Source: an uncultured Collinsella sp. (GTDB lineage: Bacteria; Actinomycetota; Coriobacteriia; Coriobacteriales; Coriobacteriaceae). Taken from it: DNA of 57,255 nucleotides. How positions within the stretch are numbered: position 1 is the stretch's first letter; every line of letters begins with the position of its first letter. A model generated the notes under the pieces. The model was not told the DNA's origin. It worked only from the letters and a program-made list of their open reading frames with translations, and did not search any database. This document shows positions 6,749 to 14,715 of this stretch, one piece after another. The translations under genes were made by a program, and so were the position numbers. The stretch covers positions 1 to 57,255 of the forward strand of contig CAUHCN010000013.1 of the NCBI GenBank assembly GCA_959604825.1. The letters are read 5' to 3'.

Positions 6749-8464
6749 CTATTGTGCCGAGCCCGCAACGGGCTCAAAATGCTTGTCCTTCACGGCTGCC
6801 GCCAAGCGATCTGCCAGATTGCGTACGCGCGGATCCAGGCGCGCGGCACCCGGGTTGACGAAGAAGCGGGCCGTGCAGTCCATAATGCGGCCGGTGATGA
6901 CCAGGTCGTTATCGCGCAGCGTGGCGCCCGTGGCGGTAATGTCCACGATGCGGTCGGTCATGCCGACGATAGGGCCCAACTCAATATTGCCGTGCAGCGA
7001 GACGATGTCGGCATTCACGCCGCGCTCGGCATACCAGGCACTCGCGATGCGCGGGTACTTGGTTGCCACGCGAAGCGAACCGCGGCGGGCATAGTTGCGC
7101 TCGGCCTGACCGGCGCGCCACGCGGGCTCTGCCTCGATAAACGTGCACAGGCCATAGCCCAGGTCGACCAGCTGCAGCAGGTTGAGGTCCGCCTCGATGA
7201 GCGAGTCCCAACCGCAGATGCCACAATCGGCACCACCGCAGCCCACAAAGGCAGGCGCATCGCTGGGACGCACGATGACAAACTCGATATCGCCGACCGC
7301 GCCCTCGCCGGTACGCGTATCGCGGCCGCGCACAATCAGGTGACGGCCGGGGTCACGCAACTCAGAGACGTCCAGGCCCGCGGCCTCGAGCACGTCGAGC
7401 GTGTCGGCCTTAAGCGAGCCCTTGGGAACGGCGATGCGCAGCGGACCCTCGGCACCACGGCCCGCGGCGTGGTCGCCGTCCGAGGCGGCATCCTCGGCCG
7501 AGGTGCGTGCGGCCTCCAGGCGCTCGAGCGAAAAGGCGAAGCCCGCCGCCGGCACCTCGATGCCGTCGCCAAATGCGCCGGTAAAGATGGAGTCGTAGCG
7601 TCCGCCCGAACCGACCGGATCGGGCAGGCCGCCGGCATAGGCCTTAAAGACCAGGCCCGTGTAGTAATCGAAAGAGTTCATGATAGAGAAGTCAAAGGAC
7701 AGCACCTGGGCGTCCTCGGGTGCCAGACCCTCGACCAGGGCACGCAGCTCGCGCGTGAGCGGCGCGACAATGCCCGCCGCCGCCAGCAACGCATCGACGC
7801 GGTCGAGTACCTCGGCGCCGCCGTGCAAGCGCGGCAGCTCGCTGATGGCAGCCTTGACGGCATCGGGCTCGGTGCTTGCCGCCACGCGGGCATCGAGGCC
7901 CACAAAGTCGTTGGCGTGCACGCAGCGCAGGGCCTCGGCAGCCAGCTCGCGATCCTCGCACGCCGCGAGCAGCTCCTTAAACGGGCGCACACTACCTGCG
8001 ATAATGCGCGCATCGGGCAACGCCAGTTTGCGCACGGCCTCGGCTACCAGCGAGACAATCTCGACATCGCCCGCGGCGTCGCCCGCGCCGATGAGCTCAA
8101 AGCCCAGCTGCGTAAACTGACGCGAGCCGCCGGCATTGCGCTGGCACTCGCGAACCACCGGCGCCTCGTAGCGCAGGCGCAGCGGCAGATCGGCCGCGCG
8201 CATGCGGGTCGAAACCAAGCGCACGATCGGCAACGTGTTGTCGGGACGAACCACCAGCAAACGCCCGTCATCGTCAAAGAGCTTAAACGGCGTGTCCGCA
8301 ATGCGGCCACCTTCCTCGAGCGAGCCCTTGTCCTCGAGCAGCGGCGTTTCAACCGGCAGATAATGATGCTCCCTAAAGCAGCCCTTCACCGTACATGCGA
8401 TCTCCTCGCGTGCCTGAGCCTCCTCGGGCAATATGTCCCGGAATCCCCACGGTGTGGCCGTCAT
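6749..8464 (-). CDS. hisZG: HisZ-HisG fusion: ATP phosphoribosyltransferase with its regulatory subunit
   Basis: This 571-residue protein joins two normally separate subunits. Residues about 1-330 are a HisRS-like HisZ: TPWGFRDILPEEA at the start, VRPDNTLPIVRLVSTRM, and a late motif 3-like FSLERLE. Residues 342-571 are a short-form HisG catalytic domain: LRIAVPKGSLKADTL at its start and the PRPP-binding segment IVDITATGATLRDNDL near 505-520. The short HisG lacks the C-terminal ACT-like feedback domain and normally needs HisZ, so fusion fixes the stoichiometry. A low-complexity linker (about residues 318-341) joins the halves. It is the first gene of the operon. HisRS motif 2 and 3 residues needed for tRNA charging do not look complete, supporting HisZ rather than a true synthetase. 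Confidence 0.92.
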   Translation of the reverse strand: MTATPWGFRDILPEEAQAREEIACTVKGCFREHHYLPVETPLLEDKGSLEEGGRIADTPFKLFDDDGRLLVVRPDNTLPIVRLVSTRMRAADLPLRLRYEAPVVRECQRNAGGSRQFTQLGFELIGAGDAAGDVEIVSLVAEAVRKLALPDARIIAGSVRPFKELLAACEDRELAAEALRCVHANDFVGLDARVAASTEPDAVKAAISELPRLHGGAEVLDRVDALLAAAGIVAPLTRELRALVEGLAPEDAQVLSFDFSIMNSFDYYTGLVFKAYAGGLPDPVGSGGRYDSIFTGAFGDGIEVPAAGFAFSLERLEAARTSAEDAASDGDHAAGRGAEGPLRIAVPKGSLKADTLDVLEAAGLDVSELRDPGRHLIVRGRDTRTGEGAVGDIEFVIVRPSDAPAFVGCGGADCGICGWDSLIEADLNLLQLVDLGYGLCTFIEAEPAWRAGQAERNYARRGSLRVATKYPRIASAWYAERGVNADIVSLHGNIELGPIVGMTDRIVDITATGATLRDNDLVITGRIMDCTARFFVNPGAARLDPRVRNLADRLAAAVKDKHFEPVAGSAQ

Positions 8465-8499
8465 CTGGTGAGCCTCCTCATGCTGTGCTTCGTATAGAA

Positions 8500-8545
8500 C
8501 AGAAGACCGGCATAGCTCCGCCGGTCTTCTGGGTACTTTAGCATA
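8500..8545 (-). promoter_or_regulatory. Leader hairpin and putative -10 upstream of the his operon
   Basis: A perfect 12-bp stem, CAGAAGACCGGC (8500-8511) and GCCGGTCTTCTG (8520-8531) with an 8-base loop, lies 36 bp before the hisZG start. Just upstream on the minus strand is TATGCT (8545-8540), a fair -10 box, so the hairpin would sit near the 5' end of the his mRNA. The weak TTCTAT after the stem means it could instead be the end of the preceding frlC-like operon. It is too short for a T-box, and no histidine-rich leader ORF is seen. Confidence 0.45.
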
Positions 8546-8633
8546 CTAGAGTGTTTGCGGGGGAAATCCGTCGCAGCCGCTCACACCGTATTCATTTGGA
8601 AACATGGGGCAGATTGCCGCAGCCCAACCCCAC

Positions 8634-9470
8634 CTAGGCGCCAATCGCACGACGATACTCTGCCATTACCTGCGCATCGGCAGCTGCGGGGTCGGCAAAA
8701 TAGCGCCCGTCATAGGTCTCGGCCGAAACAACTCCGCGATAGCCGCGCGCCACCAGCCTATCCAGGTCAGCGCGCATATCGCGGTCGCCGTCACCCCAGG
8801 CAAGATGCGTCGTGCCATCTGCCGCAACATCGACAAAATGCACGTGGGCGACATCATCGCCAAGCAGATCGAAGTAATCGTCGATGGTATCCCCCGCCAC
8901 CGCCATGGCGCCCATATCCAGACACGCCTTAAGTGCCGGATGATCAACTGCTTCGATCATGCGCTTCGTATCGGCCGCCGAGTTCACGATCATCGACTCA
9001 ACCGGCTGTAGGGCTTCGAGCACCAGTCGCACGCCGCGTTCTCCCGCATGCTCGGCAATCGCACGCAGCATCGAGGCGCTGCGACCCCACGCGTCCTCGA
9101 TCGGCTCGTTCAAAAATGCCCAGCCGCTCGAGACCATGACCTGCTCGGCTCCAAGTTCCGCCGCGATATCCACAACGTTCTTAAAGTACGCGAGCGTGCG
9201 GGCACGCGCCTCATTCCCACGCGCCGCGATATTCCACGGCTTGGGGTTGTTCTGTTCGGGACAAAGCCCCACAATCCGAACTCCATACCGCTGCGACAGC
9301 TCCCGCACCTGCTCGAGCGAATCGTATCCATGGCAATCGACATACAGATGCATCGCCCCGGTCCAAAGCTCGCAACACGTGTAGCCCGAGGCCGCTGCCG
9401 AGGAAAAGAATTCCTCAAGGTCAAAATAGCGATGGCTGATATTCATGACGGCAAGCTGTGGATACTCCAT
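8634..9470 (-). CDS. FrlC-like sugar epimerase (TIM-barrel sugar phosphate isomerase/epimerase)
   Basis: The 278-residue protein belongs to the xylose isomerase-like TIM-barrel superfamily. Several segments line up with my recollection of E. coli FrlC, which interconverts psicoselysine and fructoselysine: GYTCCELWTG, GLCPEQNNPKPWN, LVLEALQPVES (metal-ligand Glu), ACLDMGAM, VHFVDVAADGTTHLAWGDGD and SAETYDGRYF (last Glu ligand). It is the last gene of PTS operon 1, after IID and a weak hairpin. I use the ATG at 9470, 8 bp after AAAGG; a GTG three codons earlier is possible. Context with a mannose-type PTS and SIS deglycase supports an Amadori-product role, but substrate is inferred. Confidence 0.75.
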   Translation of the reverse strand: MEYPQLAVMNISHRYFDLEEFFSSAAASGYTCCELWTGAMHLYVDCHGYDSLEQVRELSQRYGVRIVGLCPEQNNPKPWNIAARGNEARARTLAYFKNVVDIAAELGAEQVMVSSGWAFLNEPIEDAWGRSASMLRAIAEHAGERGVRLVLEALQPVESMIVNSAADTKRMIEAVDHPALKACLDMGAMAVAGDTIDDYFDLLGDDVAHVHFVDVAADGTTHLAWGDGDRDMRADLDRLVARGYRGVVSAETYDGRYFADPAAADAQVMAEYRRAIGA

Positions 9471-9487
9471 CTTGTCCACCTTTCGGC

Positions 9488-9521
9488 AAAAGGGCGCCGC
9501 AGCACAGTGTGCGCGACGCCC
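9488..9521 (-). terminator. Weak intrinsic terminator between IID (operon 1) and the frlC-like gene
   Basis: On the minus strand GGGCGTCGC and GCGGCGCCC (9513-9521 with 9492-9500) form a 9-bp stem with one mismatch, followed by UUUUG. It probably attenuates rather than ends transcription, since the frlC-like gene lacks an obvious promoter of its own. Confidence 0.5.
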
Positions 9522-9553
9522 CCTCTTACATTGTTTTAATTATGACGGATGCC

Positions 9554-10390
9554 CTACTGAACACCAAGCACTCCAAAGAACGCGCCGGCGATACTCACGA
9601 GTAGGATCACGAGCATGATGAGCAGCGGATTCATCTTCTTCTTGAGCATGAGATAGACGATTCCAAACAGCCCCATCGTGACAAAGCCCGGGAAGATTCC
9701 GTTGAGCAGCTCGGCGAGCGTCTGAGCGCCATCGCCCGCGCCGACCATGAGCGGAATGTCCACGGTGACCATCTCCATGGTCATAGCACCGATCACCATG
9801 GCGCCCATGATAGAGGCCATCTTGACGATCGTGTCCATAATGCCCGATTCCTGGACCTTGCTGATCATGTCCGAGCCAAAGCGATATCCCACAAACGTCA
9901 GCAGGTAACGGATGATGTAGTGAGGGACGTTGAACACGAGCAGGAACAAAATCGGGCCAAGAATAGAGCCCTGCAGCGCCAGCGACGTGCCGACACCCGT
10001 TGCCAAAATTCGCAGCGTGCCCCAGTAGAAGGCATCGCCCACGCCGGACAGCGGTCCCATCAAAGCAAGCTTGACATTAGAGATCGCGCTCGTGTCAAAG
10101 CTATCGTCAGTAGCGTTGACCTCTTCCATTGCGGCAGCAATGGACATGGGGAGCGTCGAGATGTACGGCGTGACGTTATAGAGCTCCATATGGCGCTTGA
10201 GTGCGGCCTTAAAGTCTGCATCCTGCGGATACAGCTTGCGAAGGATCGGCATAAGGGCCCACATAAAGCCGATATGGCCCATACGCTCGTAGTTCCAGGA
10301 ATGCTCATAGGGAATCGAGCGCCAGAACAGCTTCTTAAGGTCTGCGCGGGAAATCAGCCCGTCATAAGAAGACTCAAACTTAAAACTCAT
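9554..10390 (-). CDS. Mannose-family PTS permease component IID (operon 1)
   Basis: IID works with IIC as the membrane channel of a mannose-family phosphotransferase system. The 278-residue protein has the typical N-terminal cytosolic part (LFWRSIPYEHSWNYERM), KLALMGPLSGVGDAFYWGTLR in the centre (read on either side of its middle glycine) and C-terminal hydrophobic helices ending in GAFFGVLG. I start at ATG 10388-10390 (MSFKFESSYD), which overlaps the end of IIC by 11 bp and has GGGAG at good distance; the frame runs upstream to a TTG. Similarity to the GfrD and AgaD type is by pattern only. Confidence 0.9.
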   Translation of the reverse strand: MSFKFESSYDGLISRADLKKLFWRSIPYEHSWNYERMGHIGFMWALMPILRKLYPQDADFKAALKRHMELYNVTPYISTLPMSIAAAMEEVNATDDSFDTSAISNVKLALMGPLSGVGDAFYWGTLRILATGVGTSLALQGSILGPILFLLVFNVPHYIIRYLLTFVGYRFGSDMISKVQESGIMDTIVKMASIMGAMVIGAMTMEMVTVDIPLMVGAGDGAQTLAELLNGIFPGFVTMGLFGIVYLMLKKKMNPLLIMLVILLVSIAGAFFGVLGVQ

Positions 10391-11171
10391 CGAACCCACT
10401 CCCAATCGCAGGATCCTCGGTTGCCACTGCGGGCTGCTCCGCCTTTTTCTTCTCGCCCAAAACCGTCATCGCGACGACGATGATCGCGGCAAAGATCGCC
10501 ACGCCCGTCGTGCTAATGCCAAAGTAGGCGACGAGGAATAAGCCAGCGAAGAAGAACGGAGCCACCGTTTTGTTCATAATCATCTGCGCCAGCATCGCAA
10601 AGCCGAGTGCGGGCAAGAAGGCGGCGGCGACATCCATGCCGGTCTGAACGAAATCGGGGATGATGTTGAGCAGGCTGGCGACGGCATCGGCGCCAAAGAA
10701 GAATGCCAGGGGAATGATCAGCAGACCGCACCAGCTCTGCGCGTAACCGGCGATGAGCATGTTGCGCGTGATGGCCTTGGTGTCCCCGTCCTCGACGTTT
10801 TTGTCGATACGGTGCACCAGCAGCAGCATGACCGGCTGGCCCAGGGCCGTATCGAGCGCCAGGACGATCGTTGCGATGGGAATACCCAGGGTCAGGGCCG
10901 CCGAAGCGTCCGCGCCGGCCTGCATGGCAAGAGATACACCCAGGATAGTGCCAGAAATCGTATCGGGCGGGTTATATGCACCGACCGAGATGGCGCCGAC
11001 CATGGCAAGCTCCATCGTGGCGCCCATGATCGTGCCGGTCACCATGTCGCCCATGACAAGGCCAACCAGAGGTCCGAGCACGATCGGGCGCTGGAGGTAG
11101 CTCGTGCCCGTCAGCCACTCGGAATAGCCCAAAAGGGCGATCAGGAAAATCAGGATTGTCTTGATAACCAT
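10380..11171 (-). CDS. Mannose-family PTS permease component IIC (operon 1)
   Basis: This 263-residue very hydrophobic protein is the IIC subunit that forms the sugar path with IID. Family traits are the N-terminal helix MVIKTILIFLIALLGYSEW, the segment RPIVLGPLVGLVMGD, GATMELAMVGAISVGAYNPP and repeated glycine-rich helices. It lies 8 bp after IIB and overlaps IID by 11 bp, so translation is coupled. The short charged tail ends in GFDEF. Specificity cannot be read from the sequence; see the locus-level reasoning on fructoselysine or glucoselysine. Confidence 0.92.
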   Translation of the reverse strand: MVIKTILIFLIALLGYSEWLTGTSYLQRPIVLGPLVGLVMGDMVTGTIMGATMELAMVGAISVGAYNPPDTISGTILGVSLAMQAGADASAALTLGIPIATIVLALDTALGQPVMLLLVHRIDKNVEDGDTKAITRNMLIAGYAQSWCGLLIIPLAFFFGADAVASLLNIIPDFVQTGMDVAAAFLPALGFAMLAQMIMNKTVAPFFFAGLFLVAYFGISTTGVAIFAAIIVVAMTVLGEKKKAEQPAVATEDPAIGSGFDEF

Positions 11172-11179
11172 GACAGCCC

Positions 11180-11650
11180 CTAACCGATGACCTTCGCGGC
11201 GTCAGTCTTCGCATCTGCCGGAATCATCTGAATGAACAGCTCGTAGCCCTCGCCGAGCAGCTCTTTGACGTATGCCTCGTTTTCGGGCGTGAGAAATACG
11301 CTCGTCGAGACCTGGCGGGCATCCTCGCTAAAGGCAACATTGCCGAGGTTGATCTTCTTGACGCCCATCGCCTTGGCGACGGCACCGGCCTGCTGGATCG
11401 TCTCGCAAACCACGAAGAGCTTGTACTTGTCGGTCACACCGCTCTGAAGCGCCTTGACGGCGTCCTCGGTATTTTTGACAACGACCTTGCATCCCTCAGG
11501 CTTTGCGAGGGATAGGGCCTGCAGGCGAAGCTTGTCATTGAGGACCGTATCGCTCACCAGCAGGATGCAGTCAGCACCCAGAGCCGAGGTCCAGCTAACG
11601 GCAACCTGGCCGTGAAGCAGTCGATAATCTACGCGAATCATTTGAATCAT
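11180..11650 (-). CDS. Mannose-family PTS component IIB (operon 1)
   Basis: IIB takes phosphate from IIA-His and passes it to the sugar during transport. The 156-residue protein starts MIQMIRVDYRLLHGQVAVSW, where the histidine of RLLHGQV (near residue 14) is the phosphorylation site. Later segments (DKLRLQALSLAKPEG, VKKINLGNVAF, FLTPEN) match the sorbose/mannose IIB fold. It sits between IIA and IIC with gaps of 16 and 8 bp. Confidence 0.93.
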   Translation of the reverse strand: MIQMIRVDYRLLHGQVAVSWTSALGADCILLVSDTVLNDKLRLQALSLAKPEGCKVVVKNTEDAVKALQSGVTDKYKLFVVCETIQQAGAVAKAMGVKKINLGNVAFSEDARQVSTSVFLTPENEAYVKELLGEGYELFIQMIPADAKTDAAKVIG

Positions 11651-11666
11651 GGTGTGCTCCTAGCGA

Positions 11667-12083
11667 TTAAAACTCGTCGAGTTCGGCCTGCCCCAGCAGG
11701 TCGTTGACGTACTTGACCTTGGTGTCGTCCGCCTCTACGATCTGGCGAATGGCCTCATCGATCGGGGTGGAGTCGGGCACGAACAGCAGCTGAATAAGGA
11801 GTGGCAGGTTCATATTGGTCACCAGGTGCGTGTTGGGGCGCGTCTGGACGATCTTGGTGAACTCGTTGTTGACGCTGCCGCCAAAGAGGTCGGTGCAAAC
11901 GACGACCTCATCGTCCGCGGCAAAGCCGTCCAGAATCGCTGCAGCCTCCTTGACCAGGTCCTCGTTTCCGTCGACATACATAGACAGCGCATGGACGTTT
12001 TCGCGCTCGCCGGAGAGCAGGCCGATGCTCTCGACGATTCCAGACGCGAAATGAGCATGGGACGCCACGATAAACTGCCTCAT
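11667..12083 (-). CDS. Mannose-family PTS component IIA (operon 1)
   Basis: IIA accepts phosphate from HPr. The 138-residue protein starts MRQFIVASHAHFASGI; one of the two histidines in SHAH is the likely phosphosite. VVVCTDLFGGSVNNEF is the conserved loop of the family, and NMNLPLLIQLL follows. I choose ATG 12081-12083 after AAAGGGG; a longer frame upstream runs into the terminator hairpin. It is a separate polypeptide, not a IIAB fusion. It follows the deglycase gene across a hairpin at 12113-12142. Confidence 0.93.
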   Translation of the reverse strand: MRQFIVASHAHFASGIVESIGLLSGERENVHALSMYVDGNEDLVKEAAAILDGFAADDEVVVCTDLFGGSVNNEFTKIVQTRPNTHLVTNMNLPLLIQLLFVPDSTPIDEAIRQIVEADDTKVKYVNDLLGQAELDEF

Positions 12084-12112
12084 TCGATTCCCCTTTCTTG
12101 CGAATTTCGGCA

Positions 12113-12142
12113 TAAAAATGCCCGGACGCATGCGCCCGGGCA
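12113..12142 (-). terminator. Hairpin with T-run between deglycase 1 and IIA
   Basis: On the minus strand a near-palindromic GC-rich stem (12119-12142, arms GCCCGGGCGCA and TGCGTCCGGGC) is followed by AUUUUUAUG. It lies inside the operon, so it probably reduces downstream transcription or protects the 3' end of the deglycase mRNA, raising deglycase level over the PTS. Confidence 0.65.
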
Positions 12143-12177
12143 GGGTGCTTCTTGATCAGTAGCTTATTTATCACCGA

Positions 12178-13239
12178 TTAGTAGTCGAACTGGTGATAGT
12201 AACGACGGTAGTTGAGGTTGTGCTTGGTGACCGTCTCGTAGTAAGCGGCAAGGCGATCGGTGATCAGCGAGGAGAGAATCCACGGAGACACGATGACGCG
12301 GAACTCGTCGTCAAGGCCCGGGATCGCGAACTCGGCGGTGTCGATGATGTTGATGTCGGTGTCGCCGGTCACGCCGCGGTTGAGGAACGCGCGGACGCGC
12401 TCATCGAGCTTGCGGTTCTCGTCCTCGCCCATGAACAGGAACACGGGGACGCCGGGCTCCACGAGCTCGAGGGTGCCGTGGAAGAAGTCGGCCGAGGTGA
12501 TGTAGCGGGTGCGCTTCCACTGCATCTCCTCGAGGATGCACATCGAGAACAGGATCGTCTCGCCCCACAGGGCGCCGGAGCCGATGAACATGGTGTAGGG
12601 GGCCAGGGCGTACTTCTTGGCGAGCTCCTCGGCGCGCGGCTCGAAGCGCTTGCGGATATCGAGCATGTCCTTCCAGATGTCCTTGGTCTGCTCGATAAAC
12701 AGGTCGAACTTGGGGAAGCAGCCGCGGCGGTTGAGCAGGCGCAGGCCGAAGCAGTCGGCGAGGTAGTAGCCCTTCTCGCAGCCGCCCGAACCATGGTCAG
12801 AAGCCATGGCGACGCAGTTCTCGGCACCCACAGCCTGGCCGATGGGGCCCTCGGGCTTGGTCATGGCATAGACGCGTACGCCCATCTCCTTCATCTTCTT
12901 GACGGCCTCGAGGACCTCGGGGGTGGTGCCGGACTCGGAGGCGGTGAGCACGACGGACTTCTCGGTCATGCGCTTGTGGCCCATGACGTTCCACTCGGCG
13001 GCGTGGATCAGGTAGACCTCGAGGTCGCGGTCGCCGAACTTGTTCATGAGGTACTCGAGCTGCATGAGCTCGTCCCAGGTGCCGCCGACGCCCATCAGGA
13101 ACACGGCGTCGTAGCCCTCGTCGGCGACCTTGTCGGCAAGGGCGGCCATCTTCTTGCCGGCCTCGTAGACGTTCTTGCCGTCCTCGACGTAGCCCTCCTG
13201 GCTAAAGTGCATGATCTCGATCTTCTCGGTTTCCTTCAT
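12178..13239 (-). CDS. SIS-domain deglycase, FrlB/GfrF-like, copy 1
   Basis: The 353-residue protein has two sugar isomerase (SIS) domains. Visible motifs are GVGGTWDELMQLEYLMNKF, a phosphosugar-binding serine stretch ASESGTTPEVLEAVK, ASDHGSGGCEKG and FIGSGALWGE in the second half. Proteins of this size next to mannose-type PTS genes include the fructoselysine-6-phosphate and glucoselysine-6-phosphate deglycases, which split the phosphorylated Amadori product into glucose-6-phosphate and the amine. I start at ATG 13239 (MKETEKIEIMHF). It is the first gene of operon 1 and is nearly identical in its central 285 residues to copy 2 at 17369. Only the ends differ (S13D, N23A and a few more). Confidence 0.8.
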   Translation of the reverse strand: MKETEKIEIMHFSQEGYVEDGKNVYEAGKKMAALADKVADEGYDAVFLMGVGGTWDELMQLEYLMNKFGDRDLEVYLIHAAEWNVMGHKRMTEKSVVLTASESGTTPEVLEAVKKMKEMGVRVYAMTKPEGPIGQAVGAENCVAMASDHGSGGCEKGYYLADCFGLRLLNRRGCFPKFDLFIEQTKDIWKDMLDIRKRFEPRAEELAKKYALAPYTMFIGSGALWGETILFSMCILEEMQWKRTRYITSADFFHGTLELVEPGVPVFLFMGEDENRKLDERVRAFLNRGVTGDTDINIIDTAEFAIPGLDDEFRVIVSPWILSSLITDRLAAYYETVTKHNLNYRRYYHQFDY

Positions 13240-13285
13240 GGCTTTTCCTTTCTGTCCTACACGCGAATCTATACATCGCGTTTCT

Positions 13286-13391
13286 TTTCGATACCAATTA
13301 TAGACATACACCTAACGTGTTTTTAATACCACTTTTCAATCTGCTCCCATCCTCGGTGAACGGTCGAAATTCTCTGGTGAGTGGTATTAAA
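13286..13391 (-). promoter_or_regulatory. Promoter and repeated GGTAT operator-like sites of PTS operon 1
   Basis: On the minus strand TATAAT (13302-13297) is a perfect -10. Around it are GGTAT half-sites: TTGGTATCGAAA just downstream of the -10 and AGTGGTATTAAAAA upstream (13333-13320). An inverted TTTAATACCACT lies further upstream (13380-13391). The word TCGGTGAACGGT (13353-13364) is centred about 70 bp before the expected start. The GGTATYAAA sites recur in front of operon 2 and fit dimeric GntR-type binding. Confidence 0.6.
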
Positions 13392-13409
13392 TTAGAATTG
13401 AATGTATAG

Positions 13410-14624
13410 CTAGCACCTCTGGCGCCTCCCTTGTGCGACAAAGAACAGCGTTCCTACCAGCGCAATAATGGTCGATGCCCCAAACAGCACCGCCTGGACG
13501 CCCAAAGCCTCCGCCAAAAATGGAGCCGCCAGCAGCGGCAGCACCCCGGCGCTCATCAGGCCAAAACGCACAAAGCCGGTAATGCGCCCCAGGTATTTGA
13601 TGTCGGCACGCTCCTGAATCAAGATCATCTGTAGCGGTTCTAGGAATCCCCAGGCCATACCGTTAATCGCCTGACCGATAATCGCGACCCCCAGCATATC
13701 GGTGCCCACGTACACCATGGACCCAATGCCCACGGCCATGAGCGCGCCGAGCAGCAATCGCAGGTTGACATGGCGAGCAGAAAGCTTGGTCAGGATGAAC
13801 GCGCCCACCGAGGAAGTAAGGCCCACGACCGAGGACAGCCAGCCCAGCCAGACGATATCCACGTTGAGCACATCACGGTAGAACAACGACTCCAGCGAAT
13901 CGAACGCGCCAAACGCAAAGAAACCCAAAAAGCCCGAGATAAAGATGAGGCGCAGGTCGTGATCGCGAAACGTAAGTCGCGCACCCTCGGCCATGCCGCC
14001 CAGAATACCGCCCTTCGGCTTCTCCCCTTTTGCGGGAACAACGCACTCGTGACAGCCCAAGGAGAGCACAGCCGCCACACCCATCATGCCCGCCATGAGC
14101 AGATAGACCGATTGCGTGGCAAAACAGCTCACGATGGCACCACCGAGCAGCGGGCCAGCGGTATAGGCGATATTGCTGTAGAACACCATGAGACCGTTCA
14201 CGCGGGTGCGGCCCTCGGTGGTCGACTCCAGGTATCCCGGAAACGCATGCGTGCAGGTGTTGATAAAGCCGCCCGCAAGCCCCAAGACGCACGCGGCAAA
14301 CACAAGCCCGGGGACAGACAACGGCGCTAACCCCACGCCAAGCGATAGCACCGCCGTAATCACGCACGTCACAAACGACGTCCGGCGCGGTCCAAAGCGG
14401 TCGATGACCGAGCCCGACACCATATTGCCCACCGACGTCATAAGATTGCGCACGAGCGTAATGGCGGCAACCAAAAAGGCCGTGCCGGCCAGATCATACG
14501 TGGCCGCACCGATAAGCCCCAAAAAGTAGACCGCGTTGTTGGCGCACCACTGCAGGGACTCAATGAGAATCAGCCTGACCTCTGCCGGCGTCAGGCGCAT
14601 TGCTTCGCGATCCTTCGCGAACAT
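13410..14624 (-). CDS. Major facilitator superfamily transporter
   Basis: The 404-residue protein has about twelve hydrophobic helices in two halves. DRFGPRRTSF is the loop 2-3 motif of the MFS (D-R-x-G-x-R-R), near residue 75. The RBS AAGGAG is well placed at the ATG 14624. The gene follows PTS operon 2 across a strong terminator-like hairpin, so it may be expressed at a low read-through level. The substrate is unknown; export of the amine released by the deglycases is one idea, but nothing in the sequence proves it. Confidence 0.85.
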   Translation of the reverse strand: MFAKDREAMRLTPAEVRLILIESLQWCANNAVYFLGLIGAATYDLAGTAFLVAAITLVRNLMTSVGNMVSGSVIDRFGPRRTSFVTCVITAVLSLGVGLAPLSVPGLVFAACVLGLAGGFINTCTHAFPGYLESTTEGRTRVNGLMVFYSNIAYTAGPLLGGAIVSCFATQSVYLLMAGMMGVAAVLSLGCHECVVPAKGEKPKGGILGGMAEGARLTFRDHDLRLIFISGFLGFFAFGAFDSLESLFYRDVLNVDIVWLGWLSSVVGLTSSVGAFILTKLSARHVNLRLLLGALMAVGIGSMVYVGTDMLGVAIIGQAINGMAWGFLEPLQMILIQERADIKYLGRITGFVRFGLMSAGVLPLLAAPFLAEALGVQAVLFGASTIIALVGTLFFVAQGRRQRC

Positions 14625-14641
14625 ACGAACTCCTTCTATAC

Positions 14642-14681
14642 AAAAAGGGGATGGAGGGCATAGGCCTGCTCCATCCCCTTT
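14642..14681 (-). terminator. Intrinsic terminator after IID of operon 2
   Basis: AAAGGGGATGGA and TCCATCCCCTTT (14670-14681 with 14644-14655) form a perfect 12-bp stem, followed on the minus strand by a T-rich run (CCTTTTTG). It lies 34 bp after the IID stop and ends about 10 bp before the ribosome site of the MFS gene. Confidence 0.8.
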
Positions 14682-14715
14682 CCAGGTTGCAACGAAAATC
14701 TATGCAGCCGGGCCC

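Noticed and set aside
6503..8497. Plus-strand ORF of 664 residues
   Set aside because: Antisense to the hisZG fusion; no ribosome site or domain.
8465..8633. T-box or histidine attenuator before the his operon
   Set aside because: The leader is too short for a T-box, there is no T-box core sequence and no His-rich leader peptide; only a simple hairpin is present.
12193..13326. Plus-strand ORF opposite deglycase 1, with a near-identical twin at 17384-18538
   Set aside because: The pair looks conserved only because the underlying deglycase DNA is nearly identical; composition (Leu/Val/Gly/His) is that of a shadow frame.
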